From positions 229,593,741-229,657,740 of the forward strand of contig CM041465.1 in the NCBI GenBank assembly GCA_023213395.1: a stretch of DNA of 64,000 bases. The letters run 5' to 3'. This DNA is from Cycas panzhihuaensis (lineage: Eukaryota; Cycadophyta). The notes below the pieces were generated by a model. It worked only from the letters and a program-made list of their open reading frames with translations. It was not told the origin of the DNA and ran no database searches. Below, in pieces: positions 55,872 to 64,000 of the stretch. Positions within the stretch are counted from its first letter, which is position 1; the number at the start of each line of letters is the position of its first letter. The position numbers and the translations under genes were made by a program.

Positions 55872-56680
55872 ATGGCCTCCTCCATTCTTGCTTTGAATGA
55901 CCAAGATAAAATGACTAAAACGAACTATTTTGTCTAGAAAATTAAGGTAGAAACCTTGTTGAGAGAAAAAATGTCTGGAACATAGCTAAAAGATTAGAAA
56001 AAAGGTCAACTAATGCTCCTAATTAGCCTAACTGGGATGAGAGAAATAACTCAAGAATAATTATGAAATTGTCCATCTCAAATCCTCTTTTGGTGTATGT
56101 TGAAAGATTGAACTCATGTCAAGATATTTAGAAAGCGTTTTTCAATCATTATAACCAAAAAAGTCAGGCCAAGATCGTAGCCTTAAAAGAGGAATTGTTC
56201 AAATTACACATAAAAGAAAAAAGAGCATTTTAAAATTTATTCATAAAGTGACTTCAATCAGGAATGATTTAATTAGTGTAAGAGCCAATCTACTTGAACA
56301 TGAGATTGTCGAAATGATTGTAAATAAGCTCACAAAATCCTTTGATAACATGGTAAACTCCATAACCAATAATGATGAGACTGCTACCATGTCTTTTGAA
56401 ACTTTGACAAGACTTCTTCTCGGGCAAGAACAAAGGAATAGGAGATACGAAGAGGAGACATAAATTGAAGAGGCTTTCTTATCCAAACTTAACCTCGGTT
56501 CCAGAGGATGAGGACAGTCAGTCTCAAAAGGTCGAGGAAGGACTCCTGATACCAGAAGTCAATTTAGATGAAGATGGCAAGAAAATAAAGGTAAAGGACA
56601 ATCAATTCTATGTAGAGATACTAGAGTCTACTTCACATGTGGTAATCCTGAGCACTTCTCTAGCAGTTGCAGAGCATTGG
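55872..56680 (+). pseudogene. Cop5 gag up to the first zinc knuckle (broken)
   Basis: MASSILALNDQDKMTKTNYF opens a copia Gag in a badly broken frame. The clearest block is TSIRNDLISVRANLLEHEIV, EMIVNKLTKSFDNMVNSITN, MSFETLTRLLLGQEQRNRRY (56248-56463). An acidic segment and a damaged knuckle follow (YFTCGNPEHFSSSC, ~56620-56670, first Cys changed to Tyr). Car2 is inserted directly after it. Confidence 0.85.
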
Positions 56681-57066
56681 TGTTAGAGTATAATGTCTAA
56701 TGTTGTGTATGGTTAAGTAAAGTGTGTCCTAGGATTTATAGTCATAGTCCTAAGTCTTAGAGTCCAAGAGTCATTATAATATTGTGTGAGAAGATAGAAG
56801 CTTGTTGGTCAAGTTAGTTGATATAATGTCATTGGTCATGATAAAGGTATTTGTCCCACATGCATTACTTGTATTGTATGTCCTCCCACCTATTTTGTAT
56901 ATAAAGGTGGTTGAGGTAGTATATGTCATCAAGTCATCATGGAGACTCATGTTGAGTCTATGATGCATTAGTGTTATGCTTATGTTAATGGAATGCAGGC
57001 TATGCTTTGGTTATCGATCTTGTGATTGTATTTGGAGTTGGATGCTTTCCATGTTAAAACCTAACA
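56681..57066 (+). repeat. Car2 5' LTR
   Basis: 386 bp, TGTTAGAGTATAATG...AAACCTAACA. Shares with Car1 the words CCTAAGTCTTAG, AAAGGTATTTGTCCCACATG, CATTACTTG and TATATAAAGGTGGTTGAGG. TATA box at 56898-56906. Confidence 0.95.
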
Positions 57067-57081
57067 TGGTATCAGAGCAGG

Positions 57082-59180
57082 TTGCTTGTTGAGGGCATTG
57101 TGGTGCTAGGTCACCAAATTTTAGCCAAGGAAGGAAGTAGCTTTGTTGAGTCAGCTGCTAGATTGAGGATTCGGATTGTGAAGGTGAGATCCCAAGGTCA
57201 TTAATATTGCAAGGTGTGGATTGTGGTGATGCAAGGCAAAATTTTACCAGCTGATTAAGAATTGTTGTAAGAAGGAGATCGACTGAGGAGGTGTCTTAAA
57301 GCATTTTACCAGGTAATACTATTATTCTATATTGTTATGTGAAGCAAGCTTTGTGTCGGGTTTATCATGTGAAGAAATTAGTTGATGTGATGAAATCTAA
57401 AATTGATGATGCTAAGAGAATTTGATTGGAATATTGATTCTACACCTTCAAGGGTTTGTGTTGGAAATAACTAAGAGTTAGATTGGTGAACTTGGAGTCA
57501 GTTTTCTGTCAGTCACATGAAAATTTATTGTTAATAAAGGAAAGAGAATAACTTACATAAAGTTGTGATTGATAAATTTGTGAAGCTTGTTGTGATAGAA
57601 TTATAAGTTGCTCACAGAAAAATAAAAGTCATGGTGTGGTGTTAAAAACTGTGTACGACTTATGACAAAACCCTAGCAAGAGTTGAGCAGTAATAGATCA
57701 AATAGCCATGAGAGCATCTGGACTCAGCCATGGAAGACTCCATGTATGAGAAGTATTCAGTCCTGCATAATAAAGGAGATAGTTCTGTCTTGCATGTAGT
57801 AAAGAAATTGTATTGCCCAATCGAAAGAGCCAACTCTTGACAAAAAAAGGGAGTTGTAGAAACCTGCAATAGTAGCCGTGGAAAGAGGAAACAAGAATCG
57901 CCATTGATCAAAGCTGTTAAGGGCTCATCCAATAGTCGTCTACATACAACTATCAAGAGTAGGTTTAATCCTTTATTCTATTGAGATTATGATGAATAAT
58001 GACCTTTTGTGAAACTATGCCTATGCAGTCTACTATTTGTGCATATTGTTGTGTCTCCTGTGCACAAATACAGTAGAAATCCATACCGATGCAACATGAA
58101 GAGATAATCAACCATCTCTAGATTTCATTATATAAAGGCGGAGCTGAGTACCTTCCAACCATGAATGTCAGTCGTTAGAGCAGGGAGTCGAAGACAGCTG
58201 CCCAGTACAAACACTGCGCGGAAACTCCTATTCTCTATGTAGATGGCAGCTTGTGGATGGCAATAGTCCCAGCTGTACCAATCAATCGGATCCGTTAACT
58301 GCCTCAAACTATGTCAAGGCTGCAGTAGATGATGCAGACATCTTTCTATGAATAGGAGTTCGATCACAAGAAGAGATGGCTACCATCTAACGATCTGTAG
58401 AGAGAGGGAGCTCCCTTTCAGCCCATAGGGAGATTTGAGAAAAGGCATGTAGAGATGGAGGCATGCTGTTAGACTTTATGGCCGAGTGCTATCTGCGCTC
58501 ATTTGCCTATTTCTTGGTCTAAGGTGGTTGTTGGCCAAAGGGTGCATTAGAGTCAACCTTCAGGTTTAGGGCGTATCGACTCTTAAAAGGACTTTTATTG
58601 AACGCCTTAGGACTATTACTGGCAGCAGTTAACGTCTATCATTATTCATTCTCTCACCCAGAGGTTAATCATTGTTCATCTGTGGTTAGTCCAGACTGAC
58701 ATTTGATATCAAGTTCTTGAAGGTCCCTGTTTTGGTAAGGGAAATCTAGCTGATCGAATTCTAGAAGAGTATGTTTTCATAGCAGATTGTAGACCTGAGT
58801 GAGCACAGTCGACTAAGATGTAAGGAAGGACAACAACATCATAAGATGGGCTTACGAATACTCAAGTTGTTTAGGTGGAGCCAGAGTTAGGTGGAGGCAT
58901 AGATGCCTTTGAGTTGGAATCGCCAGGGGCAAAGGAAAGTTCGTTGATTGTAAGGCAACTAACACTTGTCAAGAGACATTCCAGTGGAGTCAGATTGGAC
59001 AGTTTAAAGAAACTTCAGTGGTTGAACTGAATTGTTCCCTAAAAACAAGGTGATAAAATCCTCACTCTTAAATATCTTGATTGTGGACTATTAGTCTGAA
59101 GCTAATGTAGTGCCCAATGAACATTTCTCATCACATTTAATTGGTGAGTTTCTAATTTCAAGTACACAATAAGCAGTTTG
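57082..59180. other. Car2 leader and cargo zone, unidentified
   Basis: 57082-57420 is the leader shared with Car1. 57480-59150 is Car2-specific. A stretch at about 58140-58480 is richer in G+C than its surroundings, much as the E2 cargo is in Car1. No frame over 98 codons and no recognisable protein on either strand. A captured host fragment is possible but not shown. Confidence 0.45.
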
Positions 59181-59821
59181 ATTGTAAGGTTATCAAAATA
59201 GGTCATGCTCATCTTCTATTAACAGAAGACAACTGTTTAGAATGGTCAGAAAACATGAAGTCCTGGCTCCTCTCCCTTGGCTTATGGGAGATTGTTTTAG
59301 AAGGATACAATGATGCTTCACCAGTGCTGGAACAAAAGGACACATCTGCATTTCAATAGATTTCTTTCATGTCCACACAAGGAGGCTGCATAAAATTTAG
59401 TGATATTTTTTGCCTCACCCAAAATACTACTTGTAGGGCACACAAAACATGGAACTTCATAAAAGAGAAATTTGACTCCAAGCTGACAAACCAACAACCA
59501 ATGAATGAAGGTGAAGACATAAAAAATGCAACTAGTCTAAAGGAAGAAGTGCAAGTTACGCAGAGTAACCTGACAAAGAATCAAAAAAAGAAATTGAAGA
59601 GGAAAATCAAAAAGGATAATGCATGTAATCAGGTAAGTTTCCCTAAGAGTGAATCTCTTATAAATTCATTTGATGATAAGGAAGGTGAAAAGGTATGTGA
59701 ACTTATTTTTGAAAATAGGTTCTTTGTTGATGAAGAAATAAAAGAATATAATTGTTGTGACAAAGTGATCTTTGCAAATGAACGTATTGGTGATTTAACC
59801 TTAGATCATTGCTTAGGATGA
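59181..59821 (+). pseudogene. Car2 gag-like N-terminus and basic stretch (broken)
   Basis: LLTEDNCLEWSENMKSWLLS, LGLWEIVLEGYND (59205-59330) matches the copia Gag N-terminal pattern. A TAG at ~59357 ends it. A second block (59369-59821) contains KTWNFIKEKFDSK and the basic NLTKNQKKKLKRKIKKDN, which aligns with KNQRKKLKRKGKGEK in Car1. Then an acidic tail. The capsid core and zinc knuckles are missing. Confidence 0.72.
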
Positions 59822-59953
59822 GAGGAAGAAGATGAAAATAAAGAACTAAAGGTTGAGAAGAGAATTATCCCATCAAATATCTTGAGTTTCAACACGTTAG
59901 CAGGAAAGAGTGAAAGGATGGATGTTGAAAATTCTGAAATTGATCTATTATAG

Positions 59954-60886
59954 GTGGTTCAATATGGAAACTCAACTGACTTAGTGGAAAGTGTGGATTA
60001 TATGACTTTAATCTATGTTGATAAATTTGTTGCCAGGTTCCAAACAATGTCAGGTTACATTGTTGTATGCATATGCACAGGACTTTGTATGATCACATTT
60101 AACATGGCAGCTTTTTCTATGCTTATCCTTGAAAGAATTCAAACTGTGTTAACATATCCTACATTGGGTCTAGAAGATTCATTCAAAAGAAGGAAGAACA
60201 CAATTGGAGTATCATTTGATCAAAGTCTTGTCTACCAAGATTGTTGTATGTCATGGGCAGGGTACTTGGTCAAGAGAGGCAATCATGTTAAGATATTACA
60301 CTATTCTTATGTTGGGAGGTACATACACGTGATCGTAACAGAAATCGTCATCATATTTGGTACGACAAAAGATCTCTTGGGTGATGAAGATAAAGCAAAA
60401 TATTTTATTGATTCAGAACAAGTACCTGCACAAGTGGAGATAGAAAAGAAATCATCATCTCTTCTCTCCTTTCAAGAGAGCACTTATTGGCTTGAGAAGT
60501 TGATCATACATGCTAAAGAAAGTGGAAGCAAACAGGTGGTATCCAAAATTCTGATGGAAGACATATTTGGTGTACACCTTGAAGACACCTTTGATAAGTA
60601 CATGCAGAAACACTTGACAAGTCCTCACCAAGCACAAGTAAGCTCAAGCTTGATCTACTACGCATTTTGTGTAACAAAGGGTTCCCAATTGCACATGAAG
60701 ACAAAGTTCAAGAACTGTCACTCAAAAGGACTACTCCAAAGGCGACATTGTAGGAGTAAAGACCAAGATCAAGTCCAAGACATTGTGTTCAAGACCTTTC
60801 CAAGATCAAGACGTTGTAAATTCGAAGAAGGCAAAATACATGTTGATCAAATTAGAGTCCATTGGAGGGCATGTTTAATGTCCTAA
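59954..60886 (+). CDS. Car-family ORF, Car2 copy: 310-residue protein of unknown function
   Basis: The longest uninterrupted frame in the window. It opens MVQYGNSTDLVESVDYMTLI, has a hydrophobic segment (GYIVVCICTGLCMITFNMAA, possibly membrane-spanning) and FSMLILERIQTVLTYP. Further on are HVIVTEIVIIFGTT, EDIFGVHLEDTFDKYMQKH and a basic C-terminus with DIVFKTFPRSRRCKFEEGKI. It is collinear with the broken Car1 copy. It resembles no Gag, protease, integrase, RT or Env I can recognise. The true start may be upstream in the gag-like frame, since 59822-59953 is nearly open. Survival of a long frame in an otherwise decayed window is notable. Confidence 0.65.
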   Translation: MVQYGNSTDLVESVDYMTLIYVDKFVARFQTMSGYIVVCICTGLCMITFNMAAFSMLILERIQTVLTYPTLGLEDSFKRRKNTIGVSFDQSLVYQDCCMSWAGYLVKRGNHVKILHYSYVGRYIHVIVTEIVIIFGTTKDLLGDEDKAKYFIDSEQVPAQVEIEKKSSSLLSFQESTYWLEKLIIHAKESGSKQVVSKILMEDIFGVHLEDTFDKYMQKHLTSPHQAQVSSSLIYYAFCVTKGSQLHMKTKFKNCHSKGLLQRRHCRSKDQDQVQDIVFKTFPRSRRCKFEEGKIHVDQIRVHWRACLMS

Positions 60887-60963
60887 GTCCATTGTCAAGT
60901 GTCATGTTAGTCTTTAGTATTCAGTCACTTTTTGTAGTCTTGACATTAAACATTAAGGGGAGG

Positions 60964-61350
60964 TGTTAGAGTATAATGTTTAATGTTGTGTATGGTTAAG
61001 TAAAGTGTGTCCTAGGATTAATAGTCATAGTCCTAAGTCTTAAGAGTCCAAGAGTCATTGTAATATTGTGTGAGAAGATAGAAGCTTATTGGTCAAGTTA
61101 GATGGTGTAATGTCATTGGTCAGGATAAAGGTATTTGTCCCACATGCATTACTTGTATTGTATGTCCTCCCACCTATTTTGTATATAAAGGTGGTTGAGG
61201 TAGTATATGTCATCAAGTCATCATGGAAACTCATGTTGAGTCTATGATGCATTAGTGTTATGCTTATGTTAATGAAATGCAAGTTATGCTTTGGTTATCA
61301 ATTTTGTGATTGTATTTGGAGTTGGATGCTTTCCATGTTAAAACCTAACA
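60964..61350 (+). repeat. Car2 3' LTR
   Basis: 387 bp, preceded by AAGGGGAGG; pair of 56681-57066. Confidence 0.95.
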
Positions 61351-61544
61351 CATTTGACGTTTGTTATCATTGTAGGCAAAGAGGCCACTTTTTCTATTAG
61401 TGCTCCCAGAGAAAATTTGATATTTAGAGAGGGAAAAGACCCGCTGAAAATTATAGTAAAGAATAGAATAATTTCGAAGAATATGAAGAAGAAACTGCAT
61501 CATAATTGCACTTACTGCCAATTTTAAAGATGAAGATGTTTGAT
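61351..61544 (+). pseudogene. Cop5 gag C-terminus, second zinc knuckle
   Basis: CYHCRQRGHFFY.CSQRKFD (61367-61425), a CX2CX4HX4C knuckle with a stop before the last Cys. It continues the gag split by Car2 and, with the knuckle at ~56620-56670, gives the two-knuckle arrangement of Cop1. Confidence 0.85.
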
Positions 61545-62935
61545 ATATCAGCTCAGGAGCATCCAGTCACATGATAGGTCGCAAAGAATAGTTTGAATCT
61601 CTGAAACCCTACTCTTTAAATAAATCCGTAGAGATAGGGAATAAATATCCACTCAATATTCAAGGGATTGGAACAACAGCAATTGAGATGAAAGGTAAAA
61701 TACAGAAAATTAGGAATGTTCTCTTTGTTCTAGGACTGAAGAAAAATCTTCTCTTAATCTCTCAACTCGGAATGAAAAAGCTAAGGACCATTTTCGATGA
61801 GGATAGACACTATCATATTTTAGACATGAAAAGGGAAGGAATTCTGATTACTAAGAGTATAGAAAGCAATTATCTCTATAAATTGCTTTCTAATCCTATC
61901 ATTACAAAAAATGACGTAAAAGCTTTTGTTGTTGCAAACATTGATAATAATAAACTATGGCATTTGAAGTATGTACACATCTCCATTGATAGATTAGAAT
62001 TGTCGAGAAATTCAAATAAGGTTAATGGACTTCCAAACATAACATTTCACTCATTTGTTTGCAAAGGATGTTTTCTTGGTAAACAACATCGTTTTCCTTT
62101 CCAAAGAAGTGAATGGCGAGAAAAAAACAAATTAGAATTAGTGCACTCTGATCTCTGTGGACCCATTCCTCCAAGCTCAATCAATGGAGCTAGATATTTC
62201 CTTATATTCATTGATGATTTTTCTAGGAAGTTTAGATATATTTTCTCTATAGTAAATCTGAAACTTTTGATAAATTTAAAGAATTCAAGGCTGAAGCAGA
62301 ATTGGAATGTGGAAATAAGATAAAATGCATTAGATCTGACAGAGGAGGTAAGTATACTTCAAAAGAGTTCTAGTTCTTTTGCAAAAATCATGGGATATGT
62401 CGGCAGATCACAACTTCTTACACACCTCAATCCAACGGTGTGGCTGAACAGATGAACAGAACCATCATGGAAATGGCACGAAATATGATTCATGGTAGGC
62501 AGATTTCAAAAACTTATTGGGCAGAAGCTGTAAATACAACAATTTATCTGATAAATCGAAATCCAACTTATGCCTCGAATAAGATAACTCTAGAAGAAGC
62601 ATGGACGGGTCACAAACCTGATGTAAGTAATCTAAAAATCTTTGGCTATTAATTTTTTGCTCATATTCCTGATAAGAAAAGATCAAAACTTGATTGTAAA
62701 AGTATAGAGTGCATAATGATAAGCTATAGTAAAAATTTAAAAGCCTATAGATGCATAGACCCAAAAACAAACAAGGTCTATGTAAGTAGAGATGTTATTT
62801 TTAATGAACAAAACATTGTCGCAAGTCCAATAATATGTCAGGAAATTGAAGTGGCTGCAATGGAAACTCCCATTGAAATCCCTCCACTTGAAGACATATC
62901 AGGAATCACTTTTGAAGATATAACAACATAGGAAG
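61545..62935 (+). pseudogene. Cop5 protease and integrase (broken)
   Basis: Protease: YISSGASSHMIG (~61543-61580), catalytic Asp replaced by Ser. The open 211-codon block 61688-62323 contains VLGLKKNLLLISQLGMKKLR and LWHLKYVHISIDRLELSRN with VCKGCFLGKQHRFPFQ, a complete HHCC finger. LELVHSDLCGPIPPSSINGA carries the first Asp. A frameshift near 62240 follows. Second site RSDRGGKYTSKEF (~62332). Third NGVAEQMNRTIMEMARNM keeps Glu (62434-62490). EEAWTGHKPDVSNLKIFGY ends this part; an acidic linker follows. Confidence 0.92.
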
Positions 62936-63035
62936 AAGAGCAATTTGAAAGAGGTCCTTTGCTCCCTAAGGAAACAAGCACCGAGGAAGATGAGGAAAGA
63001 TGCACATCCTCCAGAAAGATACCTAAACGGTATCT

Positions 63036-63826
63036 CAAAATAGTTGAAGAAGCTAAAGGCAACATATTTGATCACAGGACCAGGTCCTAGAAACATCAAA
63101 CCCTTATGTGTTTAATTGAACCTCAGTCATATGAAAAAGCCATCCAGCATGTTGAGTGGAAATTAGCAATGGATACAGAAATGGAATCCATCTCCAAAAA
63201 CAAAACTTGGAAACTAGTTGAACCACCTACAGGCAAACCAATTGTTAACTATAAGTGGATGTATAAAATAAAAGAGAATTTTGATGGGAATATAAAAAAA
63301 ATACAAGGCTAGATTAGTAATTAAGGGCTACACTCAAACCGCAAGGATAGATTATGGCAAAACCTTCTCTCCAGTAGCAAAACTAAATACTATGAGGATG
63401 GTAGTCACCTTAGATGCATAGTACAATTAGAAGGTTTATCAACTAGATGTAAAGAGTGCCTTCCTAAATGGAGACATTGAAGAAGAAGCTTACATGCATC
63501 AATCAGAGGGATACATTCAAAATGGTCAAGAACATCTTGTATGTAGGCTAAAAAAGACCCTATATGGGCTAAAACAAACTCCAAGGGTTTGGTATGCCAA
63601 GTTGGACAAGTTTCTCATTCAAAATAGTTTTCAAAGATGTGAATCAAATCCTAGTTTATATGAGAAGAAATACAAAGGATTGATTATAATAATCGTTGTA
63701 CATATAGATGACATGTCTATTACAGGTAGCGACACAGAGTCTATCACAACTATAAAGATTCAACTAGAAAAAGGTTTTGAAATGATTGATCTAGGACTTT
63801 CTAAATCAATCAGGACATTCAATTAG
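63036..63826 (+). pseudogene. Cop5 reverse transcriptase (truncated, Y-x-D-D changed)
   Basis: SYEKAIQHVEWKLAMDTEME, KLVEPPTGKPIVNYKWMYKI, ARIDYGKTFSPVAKLNTMRM, VKSAFLNGDIEEEAYMHQ, KKTLYGLKQTPRVWYAKLDK. The catalytic motif is IIVVHIDDMSITG (63690-63725), with Tyr changed to His. The frame ends FEMIDLGLSKS and meets the 3' LTR, so about the last third of RT and all of RNase H are absent. Confidence 0.92.
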
Positions 63827-63978
63827 AGCTTAATGAGGGTCATGTGTCATTCTCTTCTCTGTAATAGTGACAAGCGGCTTACATGTAGTAAGTAGTTACA
63901 AAACATTTCATGTATTTATAGAGAGATACTCTCTCACATAATTAACGATCTTTCTTCATTCAAATCTATTTTCTTTCA
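63821..63978 (+). repeat. Cop5 3' LTR
   Basis: ~158 bp, AATTAGAGC...TTTCTTTCA; pair of 54988-55158. The last 22 bases of the window are outside it and unassigned. Confidence 0.87.
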
Positions 63979-64000
63979 GCAACTGGGATAGCTTGCATGT

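Larger units (their letters stand above)
56681..61350 (+). mobile_element. Car2: non-autonomous LTR element related to Car1, inserted in Cop5 gag
   Basis: LTRs at 56681-57066 and 60964-61350 (about 15 differences by hand). Priming site TGGTATCAGAGCAGG (57067-57081), polypurine tract AAGGGGAGG (60955-60963). Flanks are CATTGG and CATTTG, an imperfect duplication. Same plan as Car1: leader, variable zone, gag-like N-terminus, basic stretch, shared ORF. No protease, integrase or RT. It separates the two zinc knuckles of Cop5 gag. Confidence 0.92.
54988..63978 (+). mobile_element. Cop5: Ty1/copia element with two-knuckle gag, split by Car2 and 3'-deleted
   Basis: Short LTRs at 54988-55158 and 63821-63978, priming site at 55159. 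Gag is split by Car2 at 56681-61350. Protease, integrase and the first half of RT follow. RT then runs straight into the 3' LTR at ~63821, so the RT C-terminus and RNase H are missing. No matching target duplication was found (left CATTA, right GCAAC). The LTR start is uncertain by about 13 bp. Confidence 0.87.

Noticed and set aside
57300-57325. CAGGTAATA in the Car leaders as a splice donor
   Set aside because: Shared by Car1 and Car2 in part, but no acceptor or spliced product can be supported from sequence alone.

Overview
The window is a stretch of a large plant genome made almost entirely of nested, decayed LTR retrotransposons. Support for a plant: copia and gypsy (chromovirus and Tat/Athila-like) polyproteins, priming sites matching the 3' end of plant initiator methionine tRNA (TGGTATCA type), 5-bp target duplications, an AT-rich base composition, and no operons or bacterial signals. 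A gymnosperm or another seed plant with a bloated genome would fit, but the sequence alone does not fix the species. No intact host gene, rRNA, tRNA or CRISPR array was found.

Layout. (1) 1-5794: old flank with no recognisable gene, an AT microsatellite and a diverged direct repeat. (2) 5795-48743: one copia element (Cop1, + strand) whose LTRs and near-matching target duplication bracket 43 kb, because others sit inside it. Its gag is split at 7332-40207 by a chromovirus (Gyp1, - strand, duplication CATTC). Gyp1 is split by copia element Cop2 (8516-16099, + strand) and by a Tat/Athila-like gypsy, Gyp2 (18704-38490, - strand, duplication ACACG). Gyp2's left LTR is split by copia Cop3 (19126-23769, - strand), and its right LTR by chromovirus Gyp3 (32694-37998, - strand, duplication AGACA). 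That is four levels of nesting. The Cop1 reverse transcriptase is split by Car1 (42419-47210, duplication GAGAC). (3) 48749-49981: flank with a ~195-bp repeated unit. (4) 49982-63978: a Gyp1-family 5' end (Gyp1b), fused to a 5'- and 3'-truncated copia (Cop4, same family as Cop2 and Cop3), followed by another copia (Cop5) whose gag is split by Car2 (56681-61350).

How it works together. All recognisable gag-pol genes are broken by stops, frameshifts or lost catalytic residues, so no element here looks autonomous. The most unusual objects are Car1 and Car2. They are non-autonomous elements with good LTRs, a methionine-tRNA priming site and a polypurine tract, but no protease, integrase or reverse transcriptase. 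Both keep a short gag-like N-terminus, a Lys-rich stretch and a shared, unidentified ~310-residue reading frame. Each also has a variable cargo zone between leader and gag-like part. In Car1 that zone holds an antisense, intronless, internally deleted fragment of a RAD6-like ubiquitin-conjugating enzyme. By hand count their LTRs are the least diverged or nearly so (~2% and ~4%), so they are among the latest arrivals. Their terminal motifs match Cop1, suggesting a Cop1-like element once supplied the machinery.

All divergence figures are hand counts and approximate. Exact family names, ages and the identity of the shared Car ORF need alignments and database searches that could not be run.
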